Positions 54,735-63,766 are shown, counted from the stretch's first letter. The stretch: DNA of 64,000 nucleotides from Microvirga rosea (GCF_020595095.1 NZ_JAJDOP010000003.1:372001-436000), one strand, 5' to 3'. Made by a program: numbers and translations. The notes: generated by a model not told the origin, from the letters alone.

Positions 54735-56018
54735 ATGACAGATCGCCTGCCAGGTTTCGACACGCTCGCCATTCACGCGGGAGCCGCTCCGGACGCGGCG
54801 ACCGGCGCCAGGGCGACGCCGATCTATCAGACCACGTCCTTCGTATTCGACGACGTGGATCATGCCGCCTCGCTTTTCGGGCTCCAGGCGTTCGGGAACA
54901 TCTATTCCCGCATCGGCAACCCGACCTGCGCCGTGTTGGAGGAACGGGTCGCCGCTCTTGAGGGAGGCACCGCAGCCCTTGCCGTCGCGTCCGGCCACGC
55001 GGCCGAATTCCTGGTCTTCCACACCCTCCTGCAGCCCGGAGATGAATTCGTTGCCGCCAAGAAGCTCTATGGCGGCTCGATCAATCAGTTCAACCACGCC
55101 TACAAGAATTTCGGCTGGAACGTCGTCTGGGCCGATCCGGACGATCCTGCCACCTTCGAGGCCGCCATCACGCCCAAGACCAAGGCGATCTTCGTGGAAT
55201 CCATCGCCAATCCCGGTGGCGTGATTGTCGACCTCAAGGCCATCGCGGCGATTGCCAAGAAGCACAGGATCCCGTTCATCGTCGACAACACGATGGCCTC
55301 ACCCTACCTGATCCGCCCGTTCGAACATGGCGCCGACATCATCGTTCATTCGGCCACCAAGTTCCTCGGCGGCCATGGCAATTCCATCGGCGGCCTGATT
55401 GTCGACGGAGGGTCGTTTAACTTCGCCGGCGACGACCGCTATCCCGCGCTTTCGAAGCCCCGGCCGGAATATGGCGGCATGGTGCTGGGCGAGACTTTCG
55501 GGAACTTCGGGTTTGCCATCGCCTGCCGCGTCCTCGGGCTGCGCGATCTCGGCCCGGCCCTGTCGCCTTTCAACGCCTTCCTGATTCTCAACGGGATCGA
55601 AACCCTGCCCCTGCGGATGCAGCGTCATTCCGACAACGCCCTTGCGGTTGCGGAGCATCTCGCCTCGCACGACAAGGTGTCGTGGGTGAGCTATCCCGGC
55701 TTGCGCTCTGACCGCTATCACAACCTCGCCAAGCAGTACTGCCCCAAGGGCGCGGGAGCTGTGTTCACGTTCGGGCTCAGTGGCGGCTACGAGGCCGGCG
55801 TGAAGCTGGTCTCCAACCTCAAGCTCTTTTCGCACCTGGCGAACATCGGCGATACCCGCTCCCTTGTAATCCATCCGGCCTCAACGACGCACCGCCAGCT
55901 GACGGATGATCAAAAAGTCCAAGCCGGCGCTGGACCCGAAGTCGTCCGCCTGTCCATCGGCCTCGAGGACAAGGACGACCTGATCGACGACCTCAACAAC
56001 GCTCTGGACGCAGCCTGA
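54735..56018 (+). CDS. metY: O-acetylhomoserine sulfhydrylase
   Basis: A 427-residue Cys/Met-metabolism PLP enzyme. Features: YQTTSFVFDD near the start, ASGHAAEF, the PLP lysine in SATKFLGGHG (about 213) and the late GDTRSLVIHPASTTH. Length fits O-acetylhomoserine aminocarboxypropyltransferase (MetY) rather than cystathionine gamma-synthase. It makes homocysteine from O-acetylhomoserine and sulfide. AAGGAAG precedes the start. Confidence 0.92.
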   Translation: MTDRLPGFDTLAIHAGAAPDAATGARATPIYQTTSFVFDDVDHAASLFGLQAFGNIYSRIGNPTCAVLEERVAALEGGTAALAVASGHAAEFLVFHTLLQPGDEFVAAKKLYGGSINQFNHAYKNFGWNVVWADPDDPATFEAAITPKTKAIFVESIANPGGVIVDLKAIAAIAKKHRIPFIVDNTMASPYLIRPFEHGADIIVHSATKFLGGHGNSIGGLIVDGGSFNFAGDDRYPALSKPRPEYGGMVLGETFGNFGFAIACRVLGLRDLGPALSPFNAFLILNGIETLPLRMQRHSDNALAVAEHLASHDKVSWVSYPGLRSDRYHNLAKQYCPKGAGAVFTFGLSGGYEAGVKLVSNLKLFSHLANIGDTRSLVIHPASTTHRQLTDDQKVQAGAGPEVVRLSIGLEDKDDLIDDLNNALDAA

Positions 56019-56038
56019 CGCGAGCATGAGAGCCCAAC

Positions 56039-56064
56039 AAAAAGCGGCCTCAGGGCCGCTTTTT
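56039..56064. terminator. Bidirectional terminator between metY and the ParA gene
   Basis: Perfect 11-bp stem AAAAAGCGGCC / GGCCGCTTTTT, loop TCAG, between convergent genes. A- and T-runs on both sides support use in both directions. Confidence 0.9.
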
Positions 56065-56092
56065 CATTGTCCGAGGTGTCGCCCTGCTGTGA

Positions 56093-56767
56093 TCAGGCAG
56101 CGCTGCGTGTGCCGCGCCCTTTATAGGCTCCCTGCACGGCCTTGATGGACCGGTCGATCGCCGTCCACAGGCGCCCGAGCTCATCGGCGGCGTAGGAACC
56201 GGGGTCGAATTCCTCCGCACCCTCCCCTTCGGCCAGCGCCATCGAGAAATCCGCCCGATGGGTGATCTGTCCCGCCCAAACCGGGACCTTCAGGGCATTG
56301 AGGGCTCCGCGAGCATCCGCCACGATGGGCGTCTCATCGCCACCGCGCTTGGCCGGCGCGCCGTTGATCACCGCCGCGTAGGGCTTCCGCAATTCCCGGG
56401 CGATCGCCACCGTATCCTGAACGGCCGCAATGTCGAAAAGGCTTGGACGCGTCGGGATGATCACCAGGGTGGCATTACGAATTGCTTCGACCACGATCGG
56501 GGACTTGTTCGGCGGCGTGTCGACGAGGACCCAGTCGTACCCCTCGCTCTGAGCCGTCTTCAGAACCTGCACCAGATCCCGAGGATTGTGCTTCAGTGCC
56601 GGGTTTTCCGTTCCCCGGATCCGGTGCCAGAACGACAGGGAGCCCTGAGGATCGCAGTCGACCAGCAGGGTCTTGCGCTCAGGGGTCGCGATATAGGTAG
56701 CGAGATGAGCGGCAAGCGTGCTCTTCCCGGAGCCACCCTTGCGTGACGCAAAAACCAGCACGTTCAT
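56093..56767 (-). CDS. ParA-family ATPase
   Basis: A 224-residue small ParA/MinD-family ATPase with the deviant Walker A KGGSGKST (10-17), LLVDCDPQGSLSFW (A' motif) and DWVLVDTPP (Walker B). No ParB gene adjoins, and no N-terminal HTH is present, so it is not a plasmid partition system. It may position another cell component (chemotaxis cluster, carboxysome-like body, pole) as orphan ParAs do; which one is unknown. Confidence 0.88.
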   Translation of the reverse strand: MNVLVFASRKGGSGKSTLAAHLATYIATPERKTLLVDCDPQGSLSFWHRIRGTENPALKHNPRDLVQVLKTAQSEGYDWVLVDTPPNKSPIVVEAIRNATLVIIPTRPSLFDIAAVQDTVAIARELRKPYAAVINGAPAKRGGDETPIVADARGALNALKVPVWAGQITHRADFSMALAEGEGAEEFDPGSYAADELGRLWTAIDRSIKAVQGAYKGRGTRSAA

Positions 56768-57005
56768 GCCTTACTCCCGATGAGTCTCGTTTTTCGATTC
56801 AGCCTAGCGATGGAGGCTTTCTGACACTCTATCCATTTAACAGGATATTTACCAAGCGCCCAAATGAAACGACTATTTTCCCTTTGGAAAACCGACGCGG
56901 GCGAGAAACTACCCTCGATTTTCTCCATTTTGCTACCAGGAAAAAGGTTCCAAGGAATCTGACAAAGAATTCGGAAAGTTTTCACTGAACGACAAATGAA
57001 CAAGC

Positions 57006-57030
57006 GGAACTGCGCAGTAAGCTGGCCGTT
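57006..57030 (+). promoter_or_regulatory. EcfG (general stress response) type promoter
   Basis: GGAAC (57006-57010), 16-nt spacer and CGTT (57027-57030) match the sigma-EcfG consensus of alphaproteobacteria (GGAAC-N16/17-CGTT). The downstream gene starts at 57067, giving a leader of about 30 nt. Confidence 0.7.
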
Positions 57031-57066
57031 AGATGTCCGACTTTCACTGCTAAGGAGCACGTTCTC

Positions 57067-57483
57067 ATGTCGAAGAAACTTCTTCTCACTGGTGTCGTTC
57101 TTGCTGCCCTCGCCCCGGCCGGCGCATTCGCCCAGACCAATGCAGAGGGCGGCGCGGCCGCTGGCGCTGCGACTGGCGCTGTCGGCGGCGCGATTGTCGG
57201 CGGTCCGGTGGGTGCCGCCGTTGGTGGCGTAACCGGCGCGATCGTGGGCGGCATCGTCGGCGACCAGCAGCCGAAGTTCCGTCAGTATGTCGTGACGCAG
57301 GACGTCCCTTCCTACGCTTATAGCCAGGAAGTGCGGGTCGGCGCGACTCTGCCGTCCTCCGGCGTGACTTATTACGAAGTTCCGGCCGAGTACGGTGTGA
57401 AGGGTTATCGCTATACGGTGGTGAACAACACCCCGGTTCTGGTTGAGCCCAGCTCGCACCGAATCGTTCAGATCATCCGCTAA
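57067..57483 (+). CDS. DUF1236 secreted protein with glycine zipper
   Basis: A 138-residue protein: signal peptide (cleavage after GAFAQ region), a Gly/Ala-rich zipper segment (about 30-64, with GAVGGAIVGGPVGAAVGG), then a DUF1236 domain (about 70-136, with YYEVPAEYGV and NTPVLVEPSSHRIVQI). It is likely an envelope protein. An EcfG-type promoter upstream suggests induction by general stress; function unknown. Confidence 0.88.
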   Translation: MSKKLLLTGVVLAALAPAGAFAQTNAEGGAAAGAATGAVGGAIVGGPVGAAVGGVTGAIVGGIVGDQQPKFRQYVVTQDVPSYAYSQEVRVGATLPSSGVTYYEVPAEYGVKGYRYTVVNNTPVLVEPSSHRIVQIIR

Positions 57484-57503
57484 GACTGGCGGCATGATTC
57501 AGG

Positions 57504-57528
57504 AAAGGGCAGCTTAAGGCTGCCCTTT
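57504..57528. terminator. Bidirectional terminator after the DUF1236 gene
   Basis: Perfect 10-bp stem AAAGGGCAGC / GCTGCCCTTT with loop TTAAG, followed rightward by further Ts. It lies between convergent genes (DUF1236 and ctaA). Confidence 0.9.
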
Positions 57529-57537
57529 TTTGTTGTA

Positions 57538-58614
57538 TCAGGCAGCCGATTTGCTCAGGCGGGCATGCACGGTGGCCATGCTGAGAACGAGCATGGCCAC
57601 GATCTGGTGGAGCAGGCCCGCCCAAAGAGGCACGACCAGAAGCAATGTCGCGATCCCGAGAACGACCTGGCTGAAAGCGAGACCCGCGACAGCGCTCGCC
57701 CGGCGCGCCGCTTTCGATGAGCCGTATCTTCGGCGGACCGAGAGAGCATGCCAGAGGGCATAAGCCACGATCACGTAGGCCACGACGCGGTGGTTGAACT
57801 GCACGAGGGCCAGATTGTCGACGAAGTTCTCGATCAACGGCGTAACGCTGAAAAGGACGGATCCCGGGGGGACCAGGGCGCCGTCCATGAGAGGCCATGT
57901 GTTGTAGGTAAAGCCGGCCTTTGCGCCTGCAACGAGCCCCCCGAGCGCGATCTGAAGGAGCACGAGGCCCGCCAAAATGCCAGGAGCGACGCCAAGGACA
58001 GGTTCCGACCTCACCGCCGGCTCTCCTTCATCCCGCAAGCCCGCCGCCATCCAGACCAAACATGCCAGGATGACGCTGGCGACGGTGAGATGAAGCGCGA
58101 GCTTGATCGGGGCGACCGCGGTCATGCCCGGCTCCAGTCCCGATGCCACCATGATCCAACCGATCGCACCCTGAACGCCGCCCAATGCACCGATTCCCAA
58201 AAGGGTAAGGGCCAAGCGCCCCTTGATCCTGCCGCGCAGCCAGAAGAAGACCAGCGGCAGGAAGAAGACGAGGCCGATCAGGCGTCCAAGCTGCCGGTGT
58301 CCCCATTCCCAAGCATAGATGAACTTGAACTCCGAAAGGGTCATCCCCTTGTTGACGAGCTCGTACTGGGAGATCTGGCGGTACTTCTCGAACTCCGCCA
58401 GCCACGCTTGCTCCGTCAGAGGCGGAATGGCACCCGTAACCGGCCTCCATTCCGTGATCGAAAGACCCGACCCGGTCAGACGGGTCGCCCCACCGACCGC
58501 CACCATGGCGATGACCAGGGCTGCAAGGATATAAAGCCAAGTCCGCACGGCGTAGAGATTCCGCGCCGGGAGACCGGATAACGCCATGCCTTGGGGGGAG
58601 GCTGCGACAGCCAT
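57538..58614 (-). CDS. ctaA: Heme A synthase (COX15/CtaA type 2)
   Basis: A 358-residue integral membrane protein with eight hydrophobic segments in two four-helix halves. The heme-ligand histidines lie in EWGHRQLGRL and LHLTVAS (first half), and NHRVVAYV and LLHQIVAM (second half); GGATRLTGSGLSITEW follows the first helix. It oxidises heme O to heme A for cytochrome c oxidase. ATG 58614 has GAGG 6 nt upstream. Confidence 0.93.
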   Translation of the reverse strand: MAVAASPQGMALSGLPARNLYAVRTWLYILAALVIAMVAVGGATRLTGSGLSITEWRPVTGAIPPLTEQAWLAEFEKYRQISQYELVNKGMTLSEFKFIYAWEWGHRQLGRLIGLVFFLPLVFFWLRGRIKGRLALTLLGIGALGGVQGAIGWIMVASGLEPGMTAVAPIKLALHLTVASVILACLVWMAAGLRDEGEPAVRSEPVLGVAPGILAGLVLLQIALGGLVAGAKAGFTYNTWPLMDGALVPPGSVLFSVTPLIENFVDNLALVQFNHRVVAYVIVAYALWHALSVRRRYGSSKAARRASAVAGLAFSQVVLGIATLLLVVPLWAGLLHQIVAMLVLSMATVHARLSKSAA

Positions 58615-58748
58615 GCTCGTCCTCGCGATGGATTTGGGCTTGAACCCGGAATACGGGCTGTCACATAGAGGTTGCCGCGTAACGAAGCAATTCATGGCGG
58701 TGACGCACCAGGCCACCACTCTGGGGAACGAAGGATCGGATCACGACA

Positions 58749-58958
58749 ATGCGGATGCGCACACGCAAACTGATCGGCACCATCGCGATGCTGATCTTCA
58801 TCGGCTTCTACGTGATATTCGCCATGGTGGCCGCCGAAGGGCGCATCACCGACGCGCCCAAGCCCGTTCAGACCATCGCCTACATCGTGCTCGGCCTGAT
58901 CTGGATTGTACCCTTGCTGCCATTGATCCGTTGGATGGGCAAGCCTGACAAGGTGTAG
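58749..58958 (+). CDS. Small membrane protein DUF2842
   Basis: A 69-residue protein with two transmembrane helices (about 10-29 and 41-58, the latter YIVLGLIWIVPLLPLIRWM). It belongs to DUF2842, found mainly in alphaproteobacteria. It is next to, and divergent from, ctaA. Function unknown. Confidence 0.85.
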   Translation: MRMRTRKLIGTIAMLIFIGFYVIFAMVAAEGRITDAPKPVQTIAYIVLGLIWIVPLLPLIRWMGKPDKV

Positions 58959-58961
58959 GCC

Positions 58962-59156
58962 TCAGGCGCCGCCGATTTCCTCCATGACGATCCCGGTCCC
59001 GCCACAGTTCGGGCAAGGGTGATTATCGATGCGGCCACTGCCTTTGCACTCACGGCAGACGTTCTGGCCGATACCGGGAGTTCCAGGAGTTCCTTGATCG
59101 CCAGGGTTGAGCTTATTGCCTTGAGGTGTGGCGGACTGGTCCTTGGATTGGGGCAT
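58962..59156 (-). CDS. Small DnaJ-type zinc-finger protein
   Basis: A 64-residue protein with an unstructured, Gln/Pro/Gly-rich N-terminal half and then two CxxCxGxG motifs, CRECKGSG and CPNCGGTG, as in the zinc-binding region of DnaJ but without J domain. It probably binds one zinc. ATG 59156 or a GTG at 59159 may be the start. It ends 4 bp after the convergent DUF2842 gene. Function unknown. Confidence 0.75.
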   Translation of the reverse strand: MPQSKDQSATPQGNKLNPGDQGTPGTPGIGQNVCRECKGSGRIDNHPCPNCGGTGIVMEEIGGA

Positions 59157-59231
59157 CACGGTCGCTCGCGTTGGACATCCTTCAGCACCAACGCCGTAAT
59201 GGAATCGCGGTTCGAACCGGCTTTAAAAGAA

Positions 59232-59254
59232 AAAGGCCCGCGGGGCGGGCCTTT
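59232..59254 (-). terminator. Terminator downstream of the 59258-59593 gene
   Basis: 10-bp stem AAAGGCCCGC / GCGGGCCTTT with a 3-nt loop GGG, followed leftward by TTTTTCTTTT on the minus strand. Confidence 0.88.
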
Positions 59255-59257
59255 CGC

Positions 59258-59593
59258 TTAGTTGCAGATCGTGCGGCGGCGAGGCTGCCATCCCCAGCCG
59301 GGAACCCACTCGCTATAGCGATCCGTGTAGCAATGCTCCACGTAGACGGGGGGCGGCGCCTCTTCCACATAGACGGGAGCCGGGGGCGGAGGCGGGACAT
59401 AGACCGGAGCGGCGTAAGCCGGGCTCTGGGACGCCGCAATGGCTCCGCCGACGGCCAAGCCGCCGAGAACGCCGAGAGCTGCTGCAGCGCCAGGGGAGAA
59501 GCGGTCGCGGGCGGCAGCCGGCTCAGCCGAGACCGTGCCCATCACGAGGGCAAGGGCCAAGGCGGAACCGGACACAATTCGGGAGATCTTCAT
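59258..59593 (-). CDS. Small secreted Pro-rich protein
   Basis: A 111-residue protein with a signal peptide (about 1-29, ending SAEPAAA), a Gly/Ala-rich hydrophobic segment (about 36-56, LGVLGGLAVGGAIAA) and a Pro/Val/Tyr-rich stretch (about 63-85), ending in a WVPGWGWQPRRRTICN tail with one or two Cys. The layout is common among envelope proteins of Hyphomicrobiales. ATG 59593 is preferred, with AAGGTG upstream. Function unknown. Confidence 0.78.
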   Translation of the reverse strand: MKISRIVSGSALALALVMGTVSAEPAAARDRFSPGAAAALGVLGGLAVGGAIAASQSPAYAAPVYVPPPPPAPVYVEEAPPPVYVEHCYTDRYSEWVPGWGWQPRRRTICN

Positions 59594-59757
59594 GAACGTC
59601 ACCTTGCGTCATACAGGGGTTCTCAGGCCCCTGCTCCATTGCAACGGTTATACGTCGTGAAACCTCTCCGGAAGCTGAACAAACCGTGGCAGAGACGTGG
59701 CCGAACCGCTTGTCTGTCAGGATGGTGACTCGATCGTTAAAGAGCCGCCGGCCCGGC

Positions 59758-60807
59758 TCAGTCGGCTGCCGTTCGCAACGGAACGGACAGGAGTACCCTG
59801 ATCAGATCTGCCTGACGATTGGTCTCGGTTTTCCGGAACAGGTTCTTCAGGTGGAAGACCACAGTCGTTTGAGCAACTTCCAGTTCGTCGGCGATCTGAT
59901 CGAGGCGCTTTCCATCGATCAGCATGAGAGCCACGCGCGTCTCGGAGGGCGTAAGATTGTAAAGGCGAACCAGTGTTTCGCCCGAGACCTTGGTCCGCTG
60001 CTCCGTGTCGATGAGCAGCAAGACGACGGCTTCCGGCTTTTCCTCTGCCGAGAAGCGCTGGCCTGAAATCAGGACAAGATAAGGGCGTCCACCGGAAAGC
60101 CGTTGAAACGAGACGATTTCGTCGAGCGATTCCTCATGGAACGCCTTGACGATGCTCTCGTGGAGCTTGGCATTCGGCTTGGGAGATGCTCCCTTGAGAA
60201 AGCCTTGGGAAATGCCCAAACCATCGTCTTCTGCCAGAATTCTTTCCGCTTCCTTGTTCGCAAGGCGAACGGTGCCTTTCTCGTCCACCACCACGACGCC
60301 CACCAGGAACCGATCGAAGGCGAAGGTCGCCTTGTAGAGAGCCTCGATAGTTTGGCCGCGGGAGGACTTGAGAATGTCCTGCCAGACCTCCTCGGCACGC
60401 TGCACGGCGCTTTTCTGCACGCGCGCCACCTGGTTCAGCCGTGCAGAGACCGTCGCAAGCAGAATCTCATAGTCGATCGGCTTCACGAGATAATCGTCAG
60501 CCCCCGCCTGCTTACCGGTGAGCACGTCGTTCCGGTCGGCCAAGGCGGTCAGGAAGATGAACGGGATGTCCGCCAACTCTCCCTTCTCGCGCATGGCTTT
60601 GAGTACGTCATAACCGCCGAGGCCCGGCATGGTGATGTCGCAAAGGACAAGGTCAGGCCGGTGCTTCTTGAGCACTGACAAAGCCTCGCTCCCGTTCGAG
60701 GCTTGAATCACGGCATAATTTGCCGCCTCCAACTCTTCCGCAATGTCGGTGCGGAGATCTTCCTCGTCTTCAATGCACAAGATGGTTTGACGGGCATCCA
60801 TTGCCAT
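59758..60807 (-). CDS. Response regulator: receiver - PAS-like - LuxR HTH
   Basis: A 349-residue response regulator. The receiver domain (about 1-125) has acidic pair Glu13/Asp14, phosphoacceptor Asp57, Thr87 and Lys109. A middle PAS-like region (about 160-280) contains FLVGVVVVDEKGTVRLANKEAE. The C-terminus is a LuxR/GerE-type HTH (YNLTPSETRVALMLIDGKRL, then IADELEVAQTTVVFHLKNLF). It should bind DNA when phosphorylated by the kinase encoded 10 bp upstream. AAAGGGG precedes the ATG at 60807. A receiver joined to DNA-binding domain through a PAS domain is less common. Confidence 0.88.
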   Translation of the reverse strand: MAMDARQTILCIEDEEDLRTDIAEELEAANYAVIQASNGSEALSVLKKHRPDLVLCDITMPGLGGYDVLKAMREKGELADIPFIFLTALADRNDVLTGKQAGADDYLVKPIDYEILLATVSARLNQVARVQKSAVQRAEEVWQDILKSSRGQTIEALYKATFAFDRFLVGVVVVDEKGTVRLANKEAERILAEDDGLGISQGFLKGASPKPNAKLHESIVKAFHEESLDEIVSFQRLSGGRPYLVLISGQRFSAEEKPEAVVLLLIDTEQRTKVSGETLVRLYNLTPSETRVALMLIDGKRLDQIADELEVAQTTVVFHLKNLFRKTETNRQADLIRVLLSVPLRTAAD

Positions 60808-60817
60808 TAAGCCCCTT

Positions 60818-62962
60818 TCATGCCGCCTGCTGAGATTGATCGACATTCGACGTCGGGAGATCGAACGTGAACAGCGATCCTCCAGCCTCATAACTTTCCA
60901 CCTGAATCTCACCCCCATGCAAGTGCATGATTTTCTGGGCGAAATTCAATCCGATACCTGTCCCGGCGATTCCTGTTGCAGTGCGGGCGCGATAGAACCG
61001 CTCGAAGATCTTGGACAGCTCGTCCGCCGGAATTCCGATGCCCCAGTCACGAACGGAACAATAGGCGCGAGATCCGTCCATCCAGATCTTCACTTCGACG
61101 ATTGGGGTGTCGCCGGAATATTTGACTGCATTCGACAGCAGATTGATCACGACCTGCTCGATCAGCATTCCGTCACAATAGACCTGAACGGGCGTTGCGG
61201 GTGCGTCGAAGCGAATTTCCGCATGCGAGCTCAACTCCCGCTGCCTTTCGCAGATATCCCAGACGAGTTCGACGAAGTTGCACGAAGCCGGATTGAGCTC
61301 GATCCTGCCGGCATCCAGTTTGGCGGCATTCAGCACGCTTTCCACCAGACGCGTCAGCCTCTTGGTGGCGCTCCTGATCCGCTGAACACGCGCGACGAGT
61401 TCATCCTGCGTCAGATTCTGTCCGCGACGAAGGATCCGCTGCGCGCTCGAGTCCAGGATGGCGAGAGGGGTCCGGAACTGGTGAGACACCATGGAAACGA
61501 AGTTCCGGTAAGCCCCCGTCGTCTCGCGCTCCCGGTCCAGGGCCGACTGAAGCGCCTGCGCGACCTGTTTATAGCCCGAGATATCGGTAAGACGGACGAA
61601 AATCGTTCCTCCATCGACCTTTGCCACCGAAAGGTGGGCCCAGTGATCCAGACGGAGAAGCAGATCGAGTTCGATGTTCTCGAAGGAATCGCTGCGCGCA
61701 AGGAGGCGCTCGTCCGCGCCTTCGCACATGGCGAAACAACGTAGGAATGTCGCAAGCGTCATCTCCTCCGCGCACCAGACGATGACCGGCTCCGCCGACC
61801 GGATCTGCTCGTTGGCGAACAAGAGCTTCCCGGTCCAATCAAACGCCGCAAAGCCGTCGGGAGCCGTCTCGATCGCAGCGATCAGTCGCCGCTCAGCCTG
61901 CTGGAGCGCAGCGGTCCGTTGCTGCACCTTGATCTCGAGGTCGAAATTCTGGCGCTCGGCCTGCTTGCGGGCCTCCCATTGCTCGGTGATATCGCGGATG
62001 AATGCGATGCCGAGGCGCCGCTCGGCGATATGGAGAGGAAAACAGTTGATCTCGAGGCAGCGCTCCTGCCCTTCCGGTGAACGCCCCTCGTCTTCCAGGA
62101 TCGCGCTCGTGCCGTAAATGGCCTCGGTCAGGGATTTAACGATCTTCGGCTTTGCAAAGATCGGCGCGAGCGCCTCAAGATGGTGGCCGACCGTATTGTC
62201 CGCATTGAGGCCCAGCAATCCTTCCATTCCTGGGTTCCAGAGCAGGCAGCTGAGCTGCTCGTCGAAGATGATGATGCCCTGATTGCTGATGTTGTTGATG
62301 ACGAGATCGGAGAGTTCCTGCTCCTGGCGAAGCAGACGCTTGGCCTGGGTTGCCTCGTGAACCCCTTTGAACAGCCGCAGCAACAGGAACGAGGCGCTCA
62401 GCACGATGCCGATCACGAAAGCGAGGCTTTCGAACACGACCGTGAGATACATGGAGCGCTTCAGAGCCCCCTGCTCCCGGTTGAGAAGCATGACCTTGTT
62501 GGCCACATCCCTGAGGTCCTGGGCCAAAGCGCGAACCTCCGCCCGAAGCTGAAGAGCGGCCTGCGGCTCCAGGTCTCCCCGTACCAGGGGCTCCGCCAAG
62601 GTCAGTTGCAGATAGGCCCGCTTAAGATCTCCGATCTGGCCGAAATGCTCGATCAGGTGCCCCTGGGGCCCTTCGAGGAGAACCGAAAGGCGGCTGATCA
62701 AAATCGCGATGCGGAAGTCCGGGGCCTGTTCCGGGTCGACGAAGGTTTCCCGCGCTGCCGTTCGGGCCAGGCTTTCCGCCAGCAGGGTAGCTTCATACTG
62801 GGTTTGCGTGATCTGCCAGAGATTGGTGTGCGTATCCTCGCTCCGCAGGTCGTTCTCCACATCGAGGAGACGCGCCACCGTGAATACGAGGCAGGCGACC
62901 ATGCTCGCGATCGCCACGAGCGTGATAAGAGCGGTCCTGTAACTCTTCAAGCCCGGGGTCAT
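60818..62962 (-). CDS. Membrane sensor histidine kinase with PAS domains
   Basis: A 714-residue kinase. First transmembrane helix about 10-32, an extracytoplasmic helical sensor (about 33-172), second helix about 175-198, PAS domains (about 220-340 and 365-470), HisKA with phospho-His in VSHQFRTPLAI, and HATPase_c with NLLSNAVKYS, DWGIGIP and GTGIGLNF. ATG 62962 overlaps the stop of the preceding molybdopterin-domain gene (ATGA), so the two are translationally coupled, and the partner response regulator follows 10 bp later. The signal is unknown. Confidence 0.92.
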   Translation of the reverse strand: MTPGLKSYRTALITLVAIASMVACLVFTVARLLDVENDLRSEDTHTNLWQITQTQYEATLLAESLARTAARETFVDPEQAPDFRIAILISRLSVLLEGPQGHLIEHFGQIGDLKRAYLQLTLAEPLVRGDLEPQAALQLRAEVRALAQDLRDVANKVMLLNREQGALKRSMYLTVVFESLAFVIGIVLSASFLLLRLFKGVHEATQAKRLLRQEQELSDLVINNISNQGIIIFDEQLSCLLWNPGMEGLLGLNADNTVGHHLEALAPIFAKPKIVKSLTEAIYGTSAILEDEGRSPEGQERCLEINCFPLHIAERRLGIAFIRDITEQWEARKQAERQNFDLEIKVQQRTAALQQAERRLIAAIETAPDGFAAFDWTGKLLFANEQIRSAEPVIVWCAEEMTLATFLRCFAMCEGADERLLARSDSFENIELDLLLRLDHWAHLSVAKVDGGTIFVRLTDISGYKQVAQALQSALDRERETTGAYRNFVSMVSHQFRTPLAILDSSAQRILRRGQNLTQDELVARVQRIRSATKRLTRLVESVLNAAKLDAGRIELNPASCNFVELVWDICERQRELSSHAEIRFDAPATPVQVYCDGMLIEQVVINLLSNAVKYSGDTPIVEVKIWMDGSRAYCSVRDWGIGIPADELSKIFERFYRARTATGIAGTGIGLNFAQKIMHLHGGEIQVESYEAGGSLFTFDLPTSNVDQSQQAA

Positions 62963-63468
62963 TGCTCGATGCGCAAACGGTTCAGTTGCCACACCCAACG
63001 CGACTCATACCGATTATCGCGCAACTCGTCGTACTCATCCCGCGGGTAGACCATCCACAACGGGCCCTTGTCGCGCAACGTCAAAGCGCGGCCATCGACC
63101 TTCGTCGCCAACAGAGGGCTAAACTTCAAATCTTCGAAGGGTATGGCGATCTCGTAATCGTTCAGGGCGGAAGCCAGCATGGATGTGCCATTGGCCCCGA
63201 CTCTTTCCAGGACAGCCTTCAGGGGCACGCCCTCAAAGAGCTGTGGATGATCCGCCCACACGGACCCTGTCGTAAAGGAAGTTACGCCCAGGGCCTCCAG
63301 CATCGCTCGGTCGAAGCGCGCCTGACCGGGAGCGTTGGTCTGTTCGATGGCACCCGTGATCGTGAGAATGACCGGCCCCGTCGGCAAAGGCAAAGCCTCC
63401 GCGGCACGGGACCCCGCTCCACAGGCGACACCTAGAATGGCCACAAGAAGAAACGCGAACCCGCGCAT
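62959..63468 (-). CDS. Periplasmic molybdopterin-domain-like protein
   Basis: A 169-residue secreted protein with signal peptide (about 1-23, cleavage near SRAAEA). The rest resembles the small oxidoreductase molybdopterin-binding (SUOX-like) fold: ILTITGAIEQTN, FEGVPLKAVLERVG, LNDYEIAIPFEDL, GPLWMVYPRDEY. No Cys at the usual molybdenum-ligand position was recognised, so it may bind ligand rather than catalyse. ATG 63468 has GGGGGC upstream. It is coupled to the sensor kinase gene, suggesting it serves as its periplasmic sensor partner (inference). Confidence 0.8.
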   Translation of the reverse strand: MRGFAFLLVAILGVACGAGSRAAEALPLPTGPVILTITGAIEQTNAPGQARFDRAMLEALGVTSFTTGSVWADHPQLFEGVPLKAVLERVGANGTSMLASALNDYEIAIPFEDLKFSPLLATKVDGRALTLRDKGPLWMVYPRDEYDELRDNRYESRWVWQLNRLRIEQ

Positions 63469-63678
63469 ATACGCCCCCGACTTGACACTTGATAACATAA
63501 TCACGTTCTACAAAGAAGTCTTAGTTGAACCGGAACAACTTCCCTAGAGGTTCTTGGAGACCATCAATCCTGCGATAATTTTCCTCATCCCGCGCTAGGT
63601 ATGCGGTGCGATGAAGCACAGCACAATCTGACGTTTCTTCCCATAGTTCTTTGTGAGAGCTGCTCTCTATGCCGATGA

Positions 63679-63707
63679 TTGTGCAAGGCTAAGTCCTTAG
63701 GCTATAG
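63679..63707 (+). promoter_or_regulatory. Promoter of the 63767 gene
   Basis: TTGTGC (63679-63684), 17-nt spacer and CTATAG (63702-63707), about 60 bp before the start codon; the -10 is of the alphaproteobacterial form. The rest of the 298-bp gap 63469-63766 shows no other gene. Confidence 0.45.
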
Positions 63708-63766
63708 TGGAGCTCGAGTTTCCTAAAGGCTGGTCCTCCCCAGCCGGGTCTATCCAGGAGTAAGAA

